A stretch of DNA of 64,000 nucleotides from Streptomyces sp. NBC_01224 (GTDB lineage Bacteria; Actinomycetota; Actinomycetes; Streptomycetales; Streptomycetaceae), in assembly GCF_036002945.1 (NCBI RefSeq), contig NZ_CP108530.1, forward strand, positions 124,001 to 188,000. The letters are read 5' to 3'. Numbering within the stretch: position 1 is the stretch's first letter; every line of letters begins with the position of its first letter. Shown here piece by piece: positions 43,341-52,242 of the stretch. The notes under the pieces were generated by a model that saw only the letters and a program-made list of their open reading frames with translations, did not search any database and was not told the DNA's origin. A program made the position numbers and the translations under genes.

Positions 43341-44959
43341 GCGACGCGAGGAAACCGGGCATCGCCCTGGCCGCGACCTTCACCTCGGACGGGCTCGGGG
43401 ACGCCATGGCGCGGCGGCTTCGGGATACCGGGCGCGAGGTGATGGCGGCGCCGTACGGGCAGGTCCTGGAGCCGCTGCTGGACCCCGGCAGTGTGCTGCT
43501 GGCCCATGCCGGGGTGAATGTCGTGCTGCTGCGGGCCGAGGACCTGTTCCGCGGCGGCGCGGACCCCTCGGCCGGTGACCGGCTCCTGGACGAGCTGCTC
43601 TCGGTGCTGTCCGCCGCCCCCAACCGCTCCGCGGCCACCTGGCTGGTGGCCCTGACGCCGCCGTCGCCGGGCGCCCTCGCCGACCCCGCCCGCGCCCGGT
43701 GGGTCGAGGCCGCCACGCGGCGGGTCACGGAGACCGTCGCCCCGCTGCCGGGCATGCACCTCGTGGCGCTTGACGACCTCACGGACCGCTACGAGGTGCC
43801 GCAGACGCACGACGAGTACGCCGACCGCATCGCTCATCTCCCCTACACCGACGAGTACTTCGACGCGCTGACCGACTGGCTGGTGCGTCTGGCCGGCACG
43901 ACGTGGCGCAAGCCCCGCAAGGTCGTGGTGCTGGACTGCGACAACACCCTGTGGGCCGGGGTGTGCGGCGAGGACGGTCCGCTCGGGGTGGAGATCGGCC
44001 CGGGGCGGCGCGCGGTCCAGGAGTTCATGCGGGACCAGCGAGCGCAGGGAAAGCTGCTGTGCCTGTGCAGCCGCAACGAAGAGGCGGACGTGCGGGCGGT
44101 GTTCGCCGAGAACCCCGCCATGGTCCTCACGATGGAGGACGTCACCGCCCACCGGATCGGCTGGCAGCCCAAGGCCCAGTATCTGTACGAGCTGTCCCAG
44201 GAGCTGGGGCTCGCGCTCAACTCGTTCGTCTTCGTGGACGACGACGCCGTGGAATGCGCCTCGGTGCGGGCGGCGTTGCCCGAGGTCGCCGTGGTGGAGC
44301 TGACCCGGGACGCGGACGCGGCACCTCGGCAGCTGGCCCACGAGACCGCCTTCGACCAGCTCACGGTGACCGACGAGGACCGGCTGCGGGCCGACTGGTA
44401 CCGGGCCGAACCGGAGCGCCGGGCCCTGGAGCAGTCGCTCGTGGACTACGAGGAGTTCCTGGCCCGCTGCGCCATCGAGGTCTCGATGGAGGCGCTGACG
44501 GACTCCGCCCTGGACCGGGCGGCCCAACTGACCACCCGCACCACGCAGTTCACCCTGGCGGGCACCGCCTTCACGGTGCCGGAGCTGCGGCGGCTGCTCG
44601 ACGGCGGCGGCCGCGGCTGGACGGTGCGGGTCCGCGACGTCTTCGGCGACTACGGCACCGTCGGTCTCGTCCTCGCCCAGGCCGACGGTGACGTGCTGAA
44701 CGTCCCGGTCTTCCTGCTCAGCTGCCGGGTCCTCAACCGCCGGGTGGAGAGCCGGATGCTGCGGATGCTCGGCGCCGAGGCCGCGGCGGCCGGCTGTCGC
44801 ACCCTTCGGCTGCCGTACCGGCCCACCCCGCGCAACGCGCCCGCGCGCCATTTCCTCAAGGAGATCTCCGGCGGCGTCATCGGCGCCGATGACGACCCCG
44901 GCGTCATCGCCGTCCGGGTCGCCGACTGGGCCGACGCGCCCGCGGTGGCCGCGCCGTAG
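43337..44959 (+). CDS. FkbH-family glyceryltransferase/phosphatase
   Basis: 540 residues. The central HAD-like domain has VVLDCDNTLWAGVCGEDG (DxDxT nucleophile) near residue 195, KLLCLCSRNEEADV near 236 and FVFVDDDAVECASVR near 298. A C-terminal GNAT-like region contains LTTRTTQFTLAGT near 393 and ESRMLRMLG near 469. Family members take D-1,3-bisphosphoglycerate, remove phosphate and load glyceryl onto a partner ACP, often leading to hydroxy- or methoxymalonyl, tetronate or lactyl units. Neither lankacidin nor lankamycin contains a glyceryl or methoxymalonyl extender as far as I know, so this enzyme needs another explanation: the lactyl starter. It overlaps the ACP gene by 4 bases. Confidence 0.92.
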   Translation: MSDARKPGIALAATFTSDGLGDAMARRLRDTGREVMAAPYGQVLEPLLDPGSVLLAHAGVNVVLLRAEDLFRGGADPSAGDRLLDELLSVLSAAPNRSAATWLVALTPPSPGALADPARARWVEAATRRVTETVAPLPGMHLVALDDLTDRYEVPQTHDEYADRIAHLPYTDEYFDALTDWLVRLAGTTWRKPRKVVVLDCDNTLWAGVCGEDGPLGVEIGPGRRAVQEFMRDQRAQGKLLCLCSRNEEADVRAVFAENPAMVLTMEDVTAHRIGWQPKAQYLYELSQELGLALNSFVFVDDDAVECASVRAALPEVAVVELTRDADAAPRQLAHETAFDQLTVTDEDRLRADWYRAEPERRALEQSLVDYEEFLARCAIEVSMEALTDSALDRAAQLTTRTTQFTLAGTAFTVPELRRLLDGGGRGWTVRVRDVFGDYGTVGLVLAQADGDVLNVPVFLLSCRVLNRRVESRMLRMLGAEAAAAGCRTLRLPYRPTPRNAPARHFLKEISGGVIGADDDPGVIAVRVADWADAPAVAAP

Positions 44960-45035
44960 CCGCGCCCTACCGGTCGGACCACACCACACGCGGCCGGCGA
45001 TCCAGCCGGCCCCACACAGGAACGAGGGAAACTCC

Positions 45036-46670
45036 ATGAAACCCAGTACGGGACGACGGCCCATACATGGCCGAAGGCTGTGGGGGCGGCTGTCCGTCGC
45101 CGCGGCCGGCTGCGCCGCCCTCATGCTGGCCACCGTCGCGTCCGCCGACACCGGCGCCCCCGCAGCCGGCCACGCCAAGCCCGCCAAGGCCCCGAGCGTC
45201 CCCGTGAAGCCCGAGTGGGTCAGCGCGGGCCAGAACAACCACAACACCCGCCATGCCGCCACCGAGCGCACCATCGGCACGAAGAACGTGGGCAAGCTGG
45301 CGCCGAAGTGGACCTTCACCACCGACGGTGACGTCTCCGCCACCCCCACCGTCGTGGGCGGCACGGTCTACGTGCCGGACTGGGGCGGCAAGCTGTGGGC
45401 CATCAACGCCGACAGCGGCAAGAAGGTCTGGTCGCGCAGCATCACCAGTTACGACGGCGTCGAGGGGCACATGTCCCGCACCAGCCCCGCGTACTGGAAG
45501 GGCGACCTGTTCATCGGCACCGGCACGCTGACGACGACGTCGTTGAAGAGCGCGTACGTCATCTCCGTCGACGCCAAGACCGGCGACAAGAAGTGGATGA
45601 CCAAGGTCGACGCCGACCCGACGACCGTCATCACCTCCTCCCCCACCGTGGACAACGGGGTCATCTACGTGGGGACGTCCTCCAAGGCGTCGACCCTGCA
45701 CGACAAGCCGAAGTTCCGCGGCGCCGTCCTGGCGATCGACGCCCGCACCGGCAAGATCCTGTGGAAGACCCACACCATCCCCAAGGGCTACACCGGCGCC
45801 GCCGTGTGGGGCAGCCAGCCCGTGGTCGACCACAAGACCGGCCTGGTGTTCGTGGGCACGGGCAACAACTACACCTCGCCGGAAGGCGTCTGCCTCAACC
45901 CGAAGCAGACCGACTGCACCCCGCCGTCCAAGGACAACCACTTCGACAGCGTGATCGCCCTGGACCTGAAGACCGGCAAGATCAAGTGGGCCCATCACAC
46001 ACTGACGGCCGACACCTGGATGATGTACATGCAGAACCAGGCCCCGGACTTCGACTTCGGCTCCGCTCCCAACCTCTACACCACCAAGATCGACGGCAAG
46101 CCGAAGGATCTGCTCGGCATAGGCCAGAAGAGCGGCGTCTACTACGCCCTCGAACCGGCCACCGGCAAGGTCGTGTGGGAGACGCAGGTCGGCCCGGGCG
46201 GTGCGCTCGGCGGCATCCAGTGGGGCAGCGCCACCGACGGGAAGCGCATCTACGTCGGCATCGGCAACGGTGATCACCTGCCCTGGACCATCAAGGCGGC
46301 CGACGGCACCAAGTCCACGGTCGAGAGCGGGTTCTTCGCGGCGGTCGACGCCGCCACCGGCGAGATCGAGTGGCAGACCGCCGACCCGCAGGGCAAGGAG
46401 GGCAAGTGGCTTGACAGCTCCTTCATCACCAGCGCCAACGGCGTCATGTACGCGGGCTCATCGGCGCCCAGCGGTACCAACATGTACGCGCTGAACGGAG
46501 AGACCGGCAAGATCCTCTGGGACCACGCCAGCGGCGGTTCCGTCTGGGGCGGGGCGGCCGTGGTCGACGGCAGCGTCTACTGGGGCTCCGGCTACTACAT
46601 CTCCAATGTGGGCGAAGGCCTGAGCGGCCACAACAACAAGCTCTACCGCTTCACCCTCGACGGCCGCTGA
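45036..46670 (+). CDS. Exported PQQ-dependent alcohol dehydrogenase
   Basis: 544 residues. The N-terminus is a basic signal peptide with an RR pair (GRRLWGRLSVAAAGCAALML), Tat-like but not canonical, with cleavage probably after VASA. The rest is a PQQ beta-propeller with tryptophan-docking repeats: AINADSGKKVW, AIDARTGKILW, ALDLKTGKIKW, ALEPATGKVVW, AVDAATGEIEW and ALNGETGKILW. There is no cytochrome c domain, as in polyvinyl-alcohol-dehydrogenase-like members, so the electron acceptor is separate. The pqq operon lies 33 kb away at the other end of lkc. The expected reaction is lankacidinol (lactoyl amide) to lankacidin (pyruvoyl amide) outside the membrane, as reported for orf23 of pSLA2-L. 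GAGGG precedes the ATG. Confidence 0.93.
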   Translation: MKPSTGRRPIHGRRLWGRLSVAAAGCAALMLATVASADTGAPAAGHAKPAKAPSVPVKPEWVSAGQNNHNTRHAATERTIGTKNVGKLAPKWTFTTDGDVSATPTVVGGTVYVPDWGGKLWAINADSGKKVWSRSITSYDGVEGHMSRTSPAYWKGDLFIGTGTLTTTSLKSAYVISVDAKTGDKKWMTKVDADPTTVITSSPTVDNGVIYVGTSSKASTLHDKPKFRGAVLAIDARTGKILWKTHTIPKGYTGAAVWGSQPVVDHKTGLVFVGTGNNYTSPEGVCLNPKQTDCTPPSKDNHFDSVIALDLKTGKIKWAHHTLTADTWMMYMQNQAPDFDFGSAPNLYTTKIDGKPKDLLGIGQKSGVYYALEPATGKVVWETQVGPGGALGGIQWGSATDGKRIYVGIGNGDHLPWTIKAADGTKSTVESGFFAAVDAATGEIEWQTADPQGKEGKWLDSSFITSANGVMYAGSSAPSGTNMYALNGETGKILWDHASGGSVWGGAAVVDGSVYWGSGYYISNVGEGLSGHNNKLYRFTLDGR

Positions 46671-46702
46671 CGCAGTCCGTCGCGACCGTCACCACCACGC
46701 GA

Positions 46703-46732
46703 AACGGCCCGGGCAGTTCTGCCCGGGCCGTT
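46703..46732. terminator. Strong hairpin terminator after the PQQ dehydrogenase
   Basis: A perfect 13-base stem: AACGGCCCGGGCA (46703-46715) pairs with TGCCCGGGCCGTT (46720-46732) around a 4-base loop, GTTC. It lies 33 bases after the dehydrogenase stop and between convergent units, so it marks the boundary between the lankacidin and lankamycin regions. Confidence 0.92.
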
Positions 46733-46758
46733 ACGCGTCGTCGTCTCCTCAGGTCTCC

Positions 46759-47026
46759 TCAGGCCGCCGCCGACAGCTCCTGGCGCAGCGGCTTCCACCA
46801 CTGCGGGTTGTCGCGGTACCAGTCGCCCGTCCGGGCCAGGCCGCCCGGGAAGGGGACGCGGGGGGCCCGGGTGGCCCGCGACGTCGGCGAGGTTGGCGGG
46901 GTTGCCCGCGTAGGTGAGTTTGTCCAGGGCCGTGATCCGCACGTCGCCGGGGTCGCCGTACGCTCCGGCGAGCGCGTGGCGCACATAGGTGGACCCGATG
47001 AATCCGGCGGCGCCGGTGACGAGCAA
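46759..47026 (-). pseudogene. Internally deleted dTDP-glucose 4,6-dehydratase
   Basis: On the reverse strand a TTG at 47026 starts the dehydratase N-terminus: LVTGAAGFIGSTYVRHAL (NAD-binding GxxGxxG), then TALDKLTYAGNPANLADV. After about 55 codons the frame turns to nonsense, while another frame carries the normal C-terminus (GDWYRDNPQWWKPLRQEL) to a stop at 46759. A gene of about 330 codons has been cut to about 90, with the two ends out of frame. Deoxysugar synthesis for lankamycin therefore needs another copy outside the window. It sits directly downstream of the type II thioesterase gene. Confidence 0.88.
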
Positions 47027-47046
47027 TCACACGGGGCTTCCCTTTC

Positions 47047-47829
47047 TCAGGTGGCGGTCGCGTGGGCAGGGGCGGCGTGCGACGTACGTCGTCCCAGGTC
47101 CGTCATGACGGCCCGGGCCACCTCGGTGACGCGGTCCTGCAGATAGAAGTGACCCCCGGGGAAGACCCGCGAGCGACCGGGGACGACCGAAAGGCGCAGC
47201 CAGTCGGTCACGTCCCCGGGCGCGCACAGGGGATCCTCGGTGCCGGCCATCGCCGTGACCGGGCAGCGCAGGCCAGGCCCGTCCCGCCAGGTGTAGGACC
47301 GCAGGGCCTGGTAGTCGGCGCGCAGCGCGGGCAGCGCCAGGGTCTGCACCTCGGGGTCGTCGAGCGCGTCGCCGCCGAGCCTGCGTACCTCGGCCAACAG
47401 CGCGGCGTCGTCGGCCAGTTGATCAGTCGGCCCGGGCCCGGTCGTGGGCGCGCAGCGGGCGGACACGAAGAGCCGGTGCGGGGTGGCACCGGCGCGGTCC
47501 AGGCGCCGGGCCGTCTCGTAGGCGACGAGCGCCCCGAGGCTGTGGCCGAACAGGGCGTACGGTGCCCCGCCGGGTGAGGCGAGCAGTGCCTGGGCGGTCC
47601 GGTCGGCCAGCTCGCTCAGCCGCGGCAGCGGCGGTTCGTGCCGCCGGTCCTGCCGTCCCGGGTACTGCACCGCCAGTACCTCCACTTGCGGGCCCAGGGC
47701 ACGGGCGAACGAGTGGAAGCTGCTCGCGCCACCGCCGGCGTGCGGGAAGCAGACGAGCCGCAGCGCCCCCTCGGTCGCCAGTCCGAACCGCCGCAGCCAG
47801 CTCTCCGCCAGGGGGCCATGGGAGGTCAC
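47047..47829 (-). CDS. Type II thioesterase
   Basis: 260 residues of the alpha/beta-hydrolase editing thioesterase family. Blocks: LVCFPHAGGGASSFHSFA near residue 24, QYPGRQDR near 55, the nucleophile in ALFGHSLGALVAYE (Ser near 96), DPLCAPGDVTDW and the catalytic His in FPGGHFYL near 226. Such enzymes clear stalled acyl groups from modular PKS carriers. The GTG start at 47829 overlaps the P450 stop. The position beside the macrolide genes matches ORF5 of the erythromycin cluster, so it probably edits the lankamycin PKS rather than the trans-AT lkc line. Confidence 0.92.
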   Translation of the reverse strand: MTSHGPLAESWLRRFGLATEGALRLVCFPHAGGGASSFHSFARALGPQVEVLAVQYPGRQDRRHEPPLPRLSELADRTAQALLASPGGAPYALFGHSLGALVAYETARRLDRAGATPHRLFVSARCAPTTGPGPTDQLADDAALLAEVRRLGGDALDDPEVQTLALPALRADYQALRSYTWRDGPGLRCPVTAMAGTEDPLCAPGDVTDWLRLSVVPGRSRVFPGGHFYLQDRVTEVARAVMTDLGRRTSHAAPAHATAT

Positions 47830-49046
47830 GCGCCCAGCCTCACGGGGAGGCTGTCGATGCCGCGCAGGAAGGACCGGCGCCAGCTCACCTGCTCCGGCTC
47901 GATGGCCAGGGCAAGGTCGGGGAAGCGCCGCAGCAGGGCGCGCAGCGCGATCTCGCCCTCCAGGCGGGCCAGCGGGCCGCCCACGCAGAAGTGGATGCCG
48001 TGGCCGAAGGACAGGTGCCCGGTGGTGTCGCGTGAGACGTCGAACCGCTCGGGGTCGGGGAACTTGCGGGGGTCGCGGTTGGCGGCGGCGCCCGAGATGA
48101 GCACGGTGCTGTGCGCCGGGATGTGGACGCCGCCGATCTCGACGTCCTCCAGCGAGCCGCGCGTGGTGATCTCGGCGGGACCCAGGAAGCGCAGGGCCTC
48201 GTCCACGGCGTTCGGCAGGACGGCCGGGTCCCGGCGGACCTTGGCGAGCTCCCCGGGGTGGGTGAGGAGCAGGTAGGTGGCCATGGCGATGAGGCTGACC
48301 GAGGTCTCGAAGCCCGCGATGAGCAGGATCAGGACCACGGAGGCGAGTTCGTCGTTGCTCAGCCGGTCCTGGTCCTCCTCGTGGACGTTGATCAGCGCCG
48401 AGAGGAGGTCGGGGCCGGGGTCGGCACGCCGCCGGTCGATCAGGTCGAGGATGAAGCCGACCAGGGCGCGGGCCGCCTGCTCGCGCTGCTCGACGCGGTC
48501 GGCGTCGATGACCAGGAACTCGTTGCTCCAGCGGCCGAAGTCGCCCTGGTAGCGCTCCTCGACGCCCAGCAGCTCACTGATCACGGTGATCGGCAGCGGG
48601 TAGGCGAAGCGCTCGACGAGGTCGGCCTCGTCCTGGCCGGTGAGGCCGTCGAGCAGCTGCTCGGCGAGCTCCTCGATCCGGGTGCGCATCGACTCCACGC
48701 GGCGTGCCGTGAACTCCCGGGCGACGAGCCTGCGCAGGCGGGTGTGGGCCGGCGGGTCGTTGCTGCCCATGTTGTTGGCGAAGTAGGGCCGGACGTTCTC
48801 GGGTATGCCATGGTAGGTCGGCAGTTCCACCTCGGGCGGCTGCTTCTTCTGGTCGTTGCTCAGCCGCAGGTCGCCGAGGGCGGCCTTGGCCTCGGCGTGA
48901 CGGGTGATCAGGTACGCTTCTCGGCCGATGAAGCTGACCTTGCTCACCGGCCCCTGCTCACGCAGCGCGGCGTAGGTCTCGTACTGGTCGATGTGGAAGA
49001 GGTCGCTGTCCAGACTGGGGACGGCGGTCGAGGTGTCGATCGGCAC
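47826..49046 (-). CDS. Cytochrome P450, macrolide hydroxylase
   Basis: 406 residues, a complete bacterial class I P450. I-helix LIAGFETSVSLIAM near residue 240 (AGxET oxygen-activation site), K-helix EALRFLG (ExxR) near 285 and the heme loop FGHGIHFCVGGPLARLE with Cys near 354. The place matches eryF, the ring hydroxylase in the syntenic erythromycin cluster. Lankamycin needs hydroxylations at C-8 and C-15 by two P450s (LkmF, LkmK); this gene is one of them, and I recall the gene in this position (orf26) as the C-8 enzyme but am not certain. Its stop overlaps the thioesterase start. Confidence 0.92.
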   Translation of the reverse strand: MPIDTSTAVPSLDSDLFHIDQYETYAALREQGPVSKVSFIGREAYLITRHAEAKAALGDLRLSNDQKKQPPEVELPTYHGIPENVRPYFANNMGSNDPPAHTRLRRLVAREFTARRVESMRTRIEELAEQLLDGLTGQDEADLVERFAYPLPITVISELLGVEERYQGDFGRWSNEFLVIDADRVEQREQAARALVGFILDLIDRRRADPGPDLLSALINVHEEDQDRLSNDELASVVLILLIAGFETSVSLIAMATYLLLTHPGELAKVRRDPAVLPNAVDEALRFLGPAEITTRGSLEDVEIGGVHIPAHSTVLISGAAANRDPRKFPDPERFDVSRDTTGHLSFGHGIHFCVGGPLARLEGEIALRALLRRFPDLALAIEPEQVSWRRSFLRGIDSLPVRLGA

Positions 49047-49083
49047 GGGGGCCCTTTCCCTCGGAGGTGTGTCCGGTGCCCGG

Positions 49084-50319
49084 TCAGGCAGTCACGGTGG
49101 TGAGCGTCGGCATGGGGAAGACGAGCGTGCCGCCGCTGTTCAGGTACGCCTGCTCGCGCTCGACGAAGCCGGCGCGGTGGATCCAGGGCAGGACGAGGAG
49201 CTGGTCGGGGCGCCGGGACCTGGCCTCCTCCTCGGAGACGATCGGGATCCCGCTGCCGGGGGTGAAGCGGCCGGCCTTCTCCTCGCTGACCTCGCCGATG
49301 CAGGGCAGGTCCTCGGGGCCGATGCCGCAGTACTGCAGGGTCACGTTGCCCTTGGTCGACGCGCCGTACCCGAAGGTGACCAGGCCGGCCGCGCGGGAGT
49401 CGTCGAGGAACCCCCGCAGATCGGCGCGCTGTTGGTGCACCCTGCGGGCGAACGCCTCGTAGGGTGCCATGGTGTCGAGGCCCGCGGCGGCCTCGCGTTC
49501 GCGCAGCGCGACCAGGGAGCCCTCGTCGCGCGGGTGGCGGCCGGGATTCTTGGCCAGGGTGACGTAGAGGCTGCCGCCGTAGACGTCGGTGACCTCGGCC
49601 TTCAGGACGGTGAAGCCCACCTTCTGGGCCATCCACTCGATCTGCTGGAAGCCGTAGTACTCCAGGTGCTCGTGGCACACGACGTCGTACGCGTTGGCGT
49701 CGAGCATGGCCGGCATGTAGCTCTGCTCGGTCATCCACACGCCGTCGTCGTCGAGGATCGCGTGGATGTCCTGCATGAACTGCAGGGGGTCCGGGATGTC
49801 GTAGAACATGCCGGTCGTCGTGACGACCTTGGCGCGCTGCTTGCCGTACCGCTCGGTGAACGCCTCGCGGGTGAAGAACTCGGCGACCAGTTCGGCGGGC
49901 GGGTAGTGCTCGCGGAACTTCTCGCCCGAGGGGTCGATGCCCACCAGGCGCAGCCCCTCGACGGGGTACTGGTGCAACAGCGTGCCGTCGTTGCTGCCGA
50001 TGTCGACGACGATGTCGCCCGCCTTGAGGCCGGTCAGTTCGGCGGCCGCGACGGCCTTGCCGCGCAGGTGGTTCACCATGAAGGGCCGGATGCCCGGGCG
50101 GTAGCCGTAGCCCTCGCCGTACATTAGGCCGAGGTCCGGGGTGTGCCGCAGCTGCAGGAGGCCGCAGCCGGCGGGCGAGCACTTCACCAGCTCCAGCGGT
50201 ACCGAGGGCACCTTCTCGTCGAGACTCTTGGGAAAGACGCAGGTCAAAGCCTGATCTCCCAGGTCGAGCACCGGAAGCAGTTCGTGATTGCCGCAGACAC
50301 GGCACTGAGTGATGATCAT
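49084..50319 (-). CDS. NDP-hexose C-methyltransferase (EryBIII/TylCIII type)
   Basis: 411 residues with the three-part layout of sugar 3-C-methyltransferases. The N-terminal zinc-binding segment has CRVCGN near residue 6 and further cysteines at KCSPAGC near 46. The SAM domain has VVDIGSNDGTLLHQYP near 103. The C-terminal domain includes YDVVCHEHLEYYGF near 210 and YGGSLYVTLAKN near 252. It adds the 3-C-methyl branch to an NDP-4-keto-2,6-dideoxyhexose. In this context the product would lead to L-arcanose of lankamycin. The gene order relative to the P450 and O-methyltransferase follows erythromycin closely. Confidence 0.9.
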   Translation of the reverse strand: MIITQCRVCGNHELLPVLDLGDQALTCVFPKSLDEKVPSVPLELVKCSPAGCGLLQLRHTPDLGLMYGEGYGYRPGIRPFMVNHLRGKAVAAAELTGLKAGDIVVDIGSNDGTLLHQYPVEGLRLVGIDPSGEKFREHYPPAELVAEFFTREAFTERYGKQRAKVVTTTGMFYDIPDPLQFMQDIHAILDDDGVWMTEQSYMPAMLDANAYDVVCHEHLEYYGFQQIEWMAQKVGFTVLKAEVTDVYGGSLYVTLAKNPGRHPRDEGSLVALREREAAAGLDTMAPYEAFARRVHQQRADLRGFLDDSRAAGLVTFGYGASTKGNVTLQYCGIGPEDLPCIGEVSEEKAGRFTPGSGIPIVSEEEARSRRPDQLLVLPWIHRAGFVEREQAYLNSGGTLVFPMPTLTTVTA

Positions 50320-50331
50320 CGTCTGCCCGTT

Positions 50332-51144
50332 TCAGTCCGTGGTGACCGTGGCGAGGAGGTAGCCGTAGGACTTGGGGACCCGCACGCCGTCCACCATCCG
50401 CTCGAACTCCTCGGGGCCGGTCATCTGGATGACGTCGTCCTTGCGCGCGAGCAGGGCGGCGGCGATGCTCTCCCGGACCGCCTGGGGGGCCAGGGTGTTG
50501 GCCGTGACGTCGGTGAACTCCTTGACGACGAGTCCGGCCTGTTCGATGACGGCCCGGTAGTCGTCCATCTCCGGGCTCGTGATGATGTCCTGGAACGTCA
50601 GCTCCGTGTCGGGCTGGCTGAACATGTCGGCGAGGACGAGGGTCGAGCCCGGGCGCAGCACGCGCTTGATCTCGCGCAGGACCTTCTCCTTGTCCGGCAT
50701 GTGGATCAGCGACTCGAAGGCCCAGGCGCCGTCGAACGACGCGTCCGGGAAGGGGAGTTCGGCCGCGTCGGCGTGCTGGAAGGTCACCCGGTCGGCAAGG
50801 CCCCGCTCGCGCGCCCGCTCGCCGGCGCGGCCGATCTGGTACGAGCTGATGGAGATGCCGACGACCTCGACGTCGGCCGCGCCGGCGAGCCGGAAGGCCG
50901 GCTGTCCGACGCCGCAACCCACGTCCAGGATGCGCTGGCCCGGCCGCGGGGCCAGACGCGCGATCAGCTGGTCGGTGAGCTGGTCGGTGGCCTTCTCGAT
51001 GGGGGCGTCGTCGGCGTCGTCGAGCCAGTAGCCGACGTGGAGGTTGTCGCCCCAGATGTCCCTGAACGTCTCGGTGAAGTTGTCGTAGAAGTCGACGACC
51101 TTGTCCTCGACCGTCTCCTCGTTCGCCTGCGCTCCAAAAGTCAT
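50332..51144 (-). CDS. SAM-dependent O-methyltransferase (EryG-like)
   Basis: 270 residues. SAM motif I ILDVGCGVGQPAFRL near residue 72, VVGISISSYQIGRA near 96, post-I FQHADAAELPFPDASFDGAWAF (core ending near 140) and VLRPGSTLVLADMF near 163. The fold and length resemble EryG, the O-methyltransferase that turns mycarosyl into cladinosyl, and the location is the same relative to its neighbours. The most likely job is 3-O-methylation of the branched sugar of lankamycin. Methylation of the 3-OH of D-chalcose is the alternative, because both lankamycin sugars carry 3-O-methyl groups. Confidence 0.88.
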   Translation of the reverse strand: MTFGAQANEETVEDKVVDFYDNFTETFRDIWGDNLHVGYWLDDADDAPIEKATDQLTDQLIARLAPRPGQRILDVGCGVGQPAFRLAGAADVEVVGISISSYQIGRAGERARERGLADRVTFQHADAAELPFPDASFDGAWAFESLIHMPDKEKVLREIKRVLRPGSTLVLADMFSQPDTELTFQDIITSPEMDDYRAVIEQAGLVVKEFTDVTANTLAPQAVRESIAAALLARKDDVIQMTGPEEFERMVDGVRVPKSYGYLLATVTTD

Positions 51145-51210
51145 ACGATCCGTCCTTCGTGTGTGGTGGTCGTGTCGTGGTCGCGGTGGTGGAAGCCGGG
51201 CGGGCGGTCC

Positions 51211-52242
51211 TCAGCCGGCCCAGGCCTCGGGCCCCGGGCCGCCCCGGCCGACCGGCGGGAAGATCCGGTCGAGCTCCGCGAGTTGGTCGTCGTCGAGGCG
51301 CAGGCGGGTTGCGCGCAGCGCCGAGTCGATGTGCTCGACGGTGCGCGGTCCGATGACGGCGCCGGTGATGCCCGGCCGGGACAGCACCCAGGAGAGGCCT
51401 GCCTCCGCGGGGTGGTGGCCGATACGGCGGCAGAACTCCTCGTACTCCTCGATGGCGGGGCGCAGCGCGGGCAGGAGCGTCTGGGCCCGTCCCTGGGCGG
51501 ACTTGACGGCGGTGCCGGAGTTCAGCTTGTCCAGTACGCCGCTGAGGAGGCCGCCGTGCAGCGGCGACCAGGCGAGGGTCGCCAGGCCGTGGTGGTGTGC
51601 GGCCGGCAGGACCTCCAGTTCGGCGTGGCGGGCCGCCAGGTTGTACAGGCACTGTTCGGAGGCCAGGCCCAGCGTGTTGCGGCGGCGGGCGCTCGCCTGC
51701 GCCTCGGAGATGTGCCACCCGGCGAAGTTGGAGGAGCCGACGTAGAGGACCTTTCCACTGCTCACCAGGTGGTCCATGGCCTGCCACACCTCGTCCCACG
51801 GTGCGGCGCGGTCGATGCGGTGCATCTGGTAGAGGTCGATGCGCTCCACGCCCAGACGCCGCAGGGACTGTTCGCAGGCGGTGACGATGTGACGGGCGGA
51901 CAGGCCGCCGTCGTTGACCCGCTCGCTCATCTCGCCGCCGACCTTTGTCGCGAGAACGACGTTGTCCCGGCGGCCGCCTTTCTGGGCGAGCCAGCGCCCG
52001 ACCAGTTCCTCGGTGTGCCCCTTGTGCACCCGCCAGCCGTAGATGTCGGCGGTGTCCACGCAGTTGATACCGCGGTCAAGCGCCTCGTCCATCAGCCTCA
52101 GGGCGTCGTCGTCCTCGACGCGGCCGCTGAAGTTGACGGTGCCGAGCCACAGCCGGCTCACCCGGGTGGCGAGGCGGCCGAGCCGTACGTACGGCTCCGG
52201 CTCCGGCTGCGGGGCTTCGTTCTCCGTCACGGCCTCTGTCAC
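51211..52242 (-). CDS. Aldo-keto reductase of deoxysugar synthesis (EryBII-like)
   Basis: 343 residues, an (alpha/beta)8 NADPH-dependent aldo-keto reductase. The catalytic set is visible: CVDTADIYGWR (Asp and Tyr near 60-66), VVLATKVGGE (Lys near 96) and LYQMHRID (His near 134). Cofactor-binding blocks lie at VLYVGSSNFAGWH near 170 and GAVIGPRTVEHI near 300. It matches EryBII/TylCII-type enzymes that reduce the 2,3-enoyl NDP-hexose after 2-deoxygenation. I chose the GTG at 52242 because GAGGGG lies 8 bases upstream and it overlaps the glucosidase stop; a second GTG at 52230 is possible. Confidence 0.88.
   Translation of the reverse strand: MTEAVTENEAPQPEPEPYVRLGRLATRVSRLWLGTVNFSGRVEDDDALRLMDEALDRGINCVDTADIYGWRVHKGHTEELVGRWLAQKGGRRDNVVLATKVGGEMSERVNDGGLSARHIVTACEQSLRRLGVERIDLYQMHRIDRAAPWDEVWQAMDHLVSSGKVLYVGSSNFAGWHISEAQASARRRNTLGLASEQCLYNLAARHAELEVLPAAHHHGLATLAWSPLHGGLLSGVLDKLNSGTAVKSAQGRAQTLLPALRPAIEEYEEFCRRIGHHPAEAGLSWVLSRPGITGAVIGPRTVEHIDSALRATRLRLDDDQLAELDRIFPPVGRGGPGPEAWAG

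Noticed and set aside
43052..45364. A 770-codon minus-strand frame opposite the ACP and FkbH genes
   Set aside because: The plus strand encodes clear ACP and HAD/FkbH motifs; the minus product is compositional noise.
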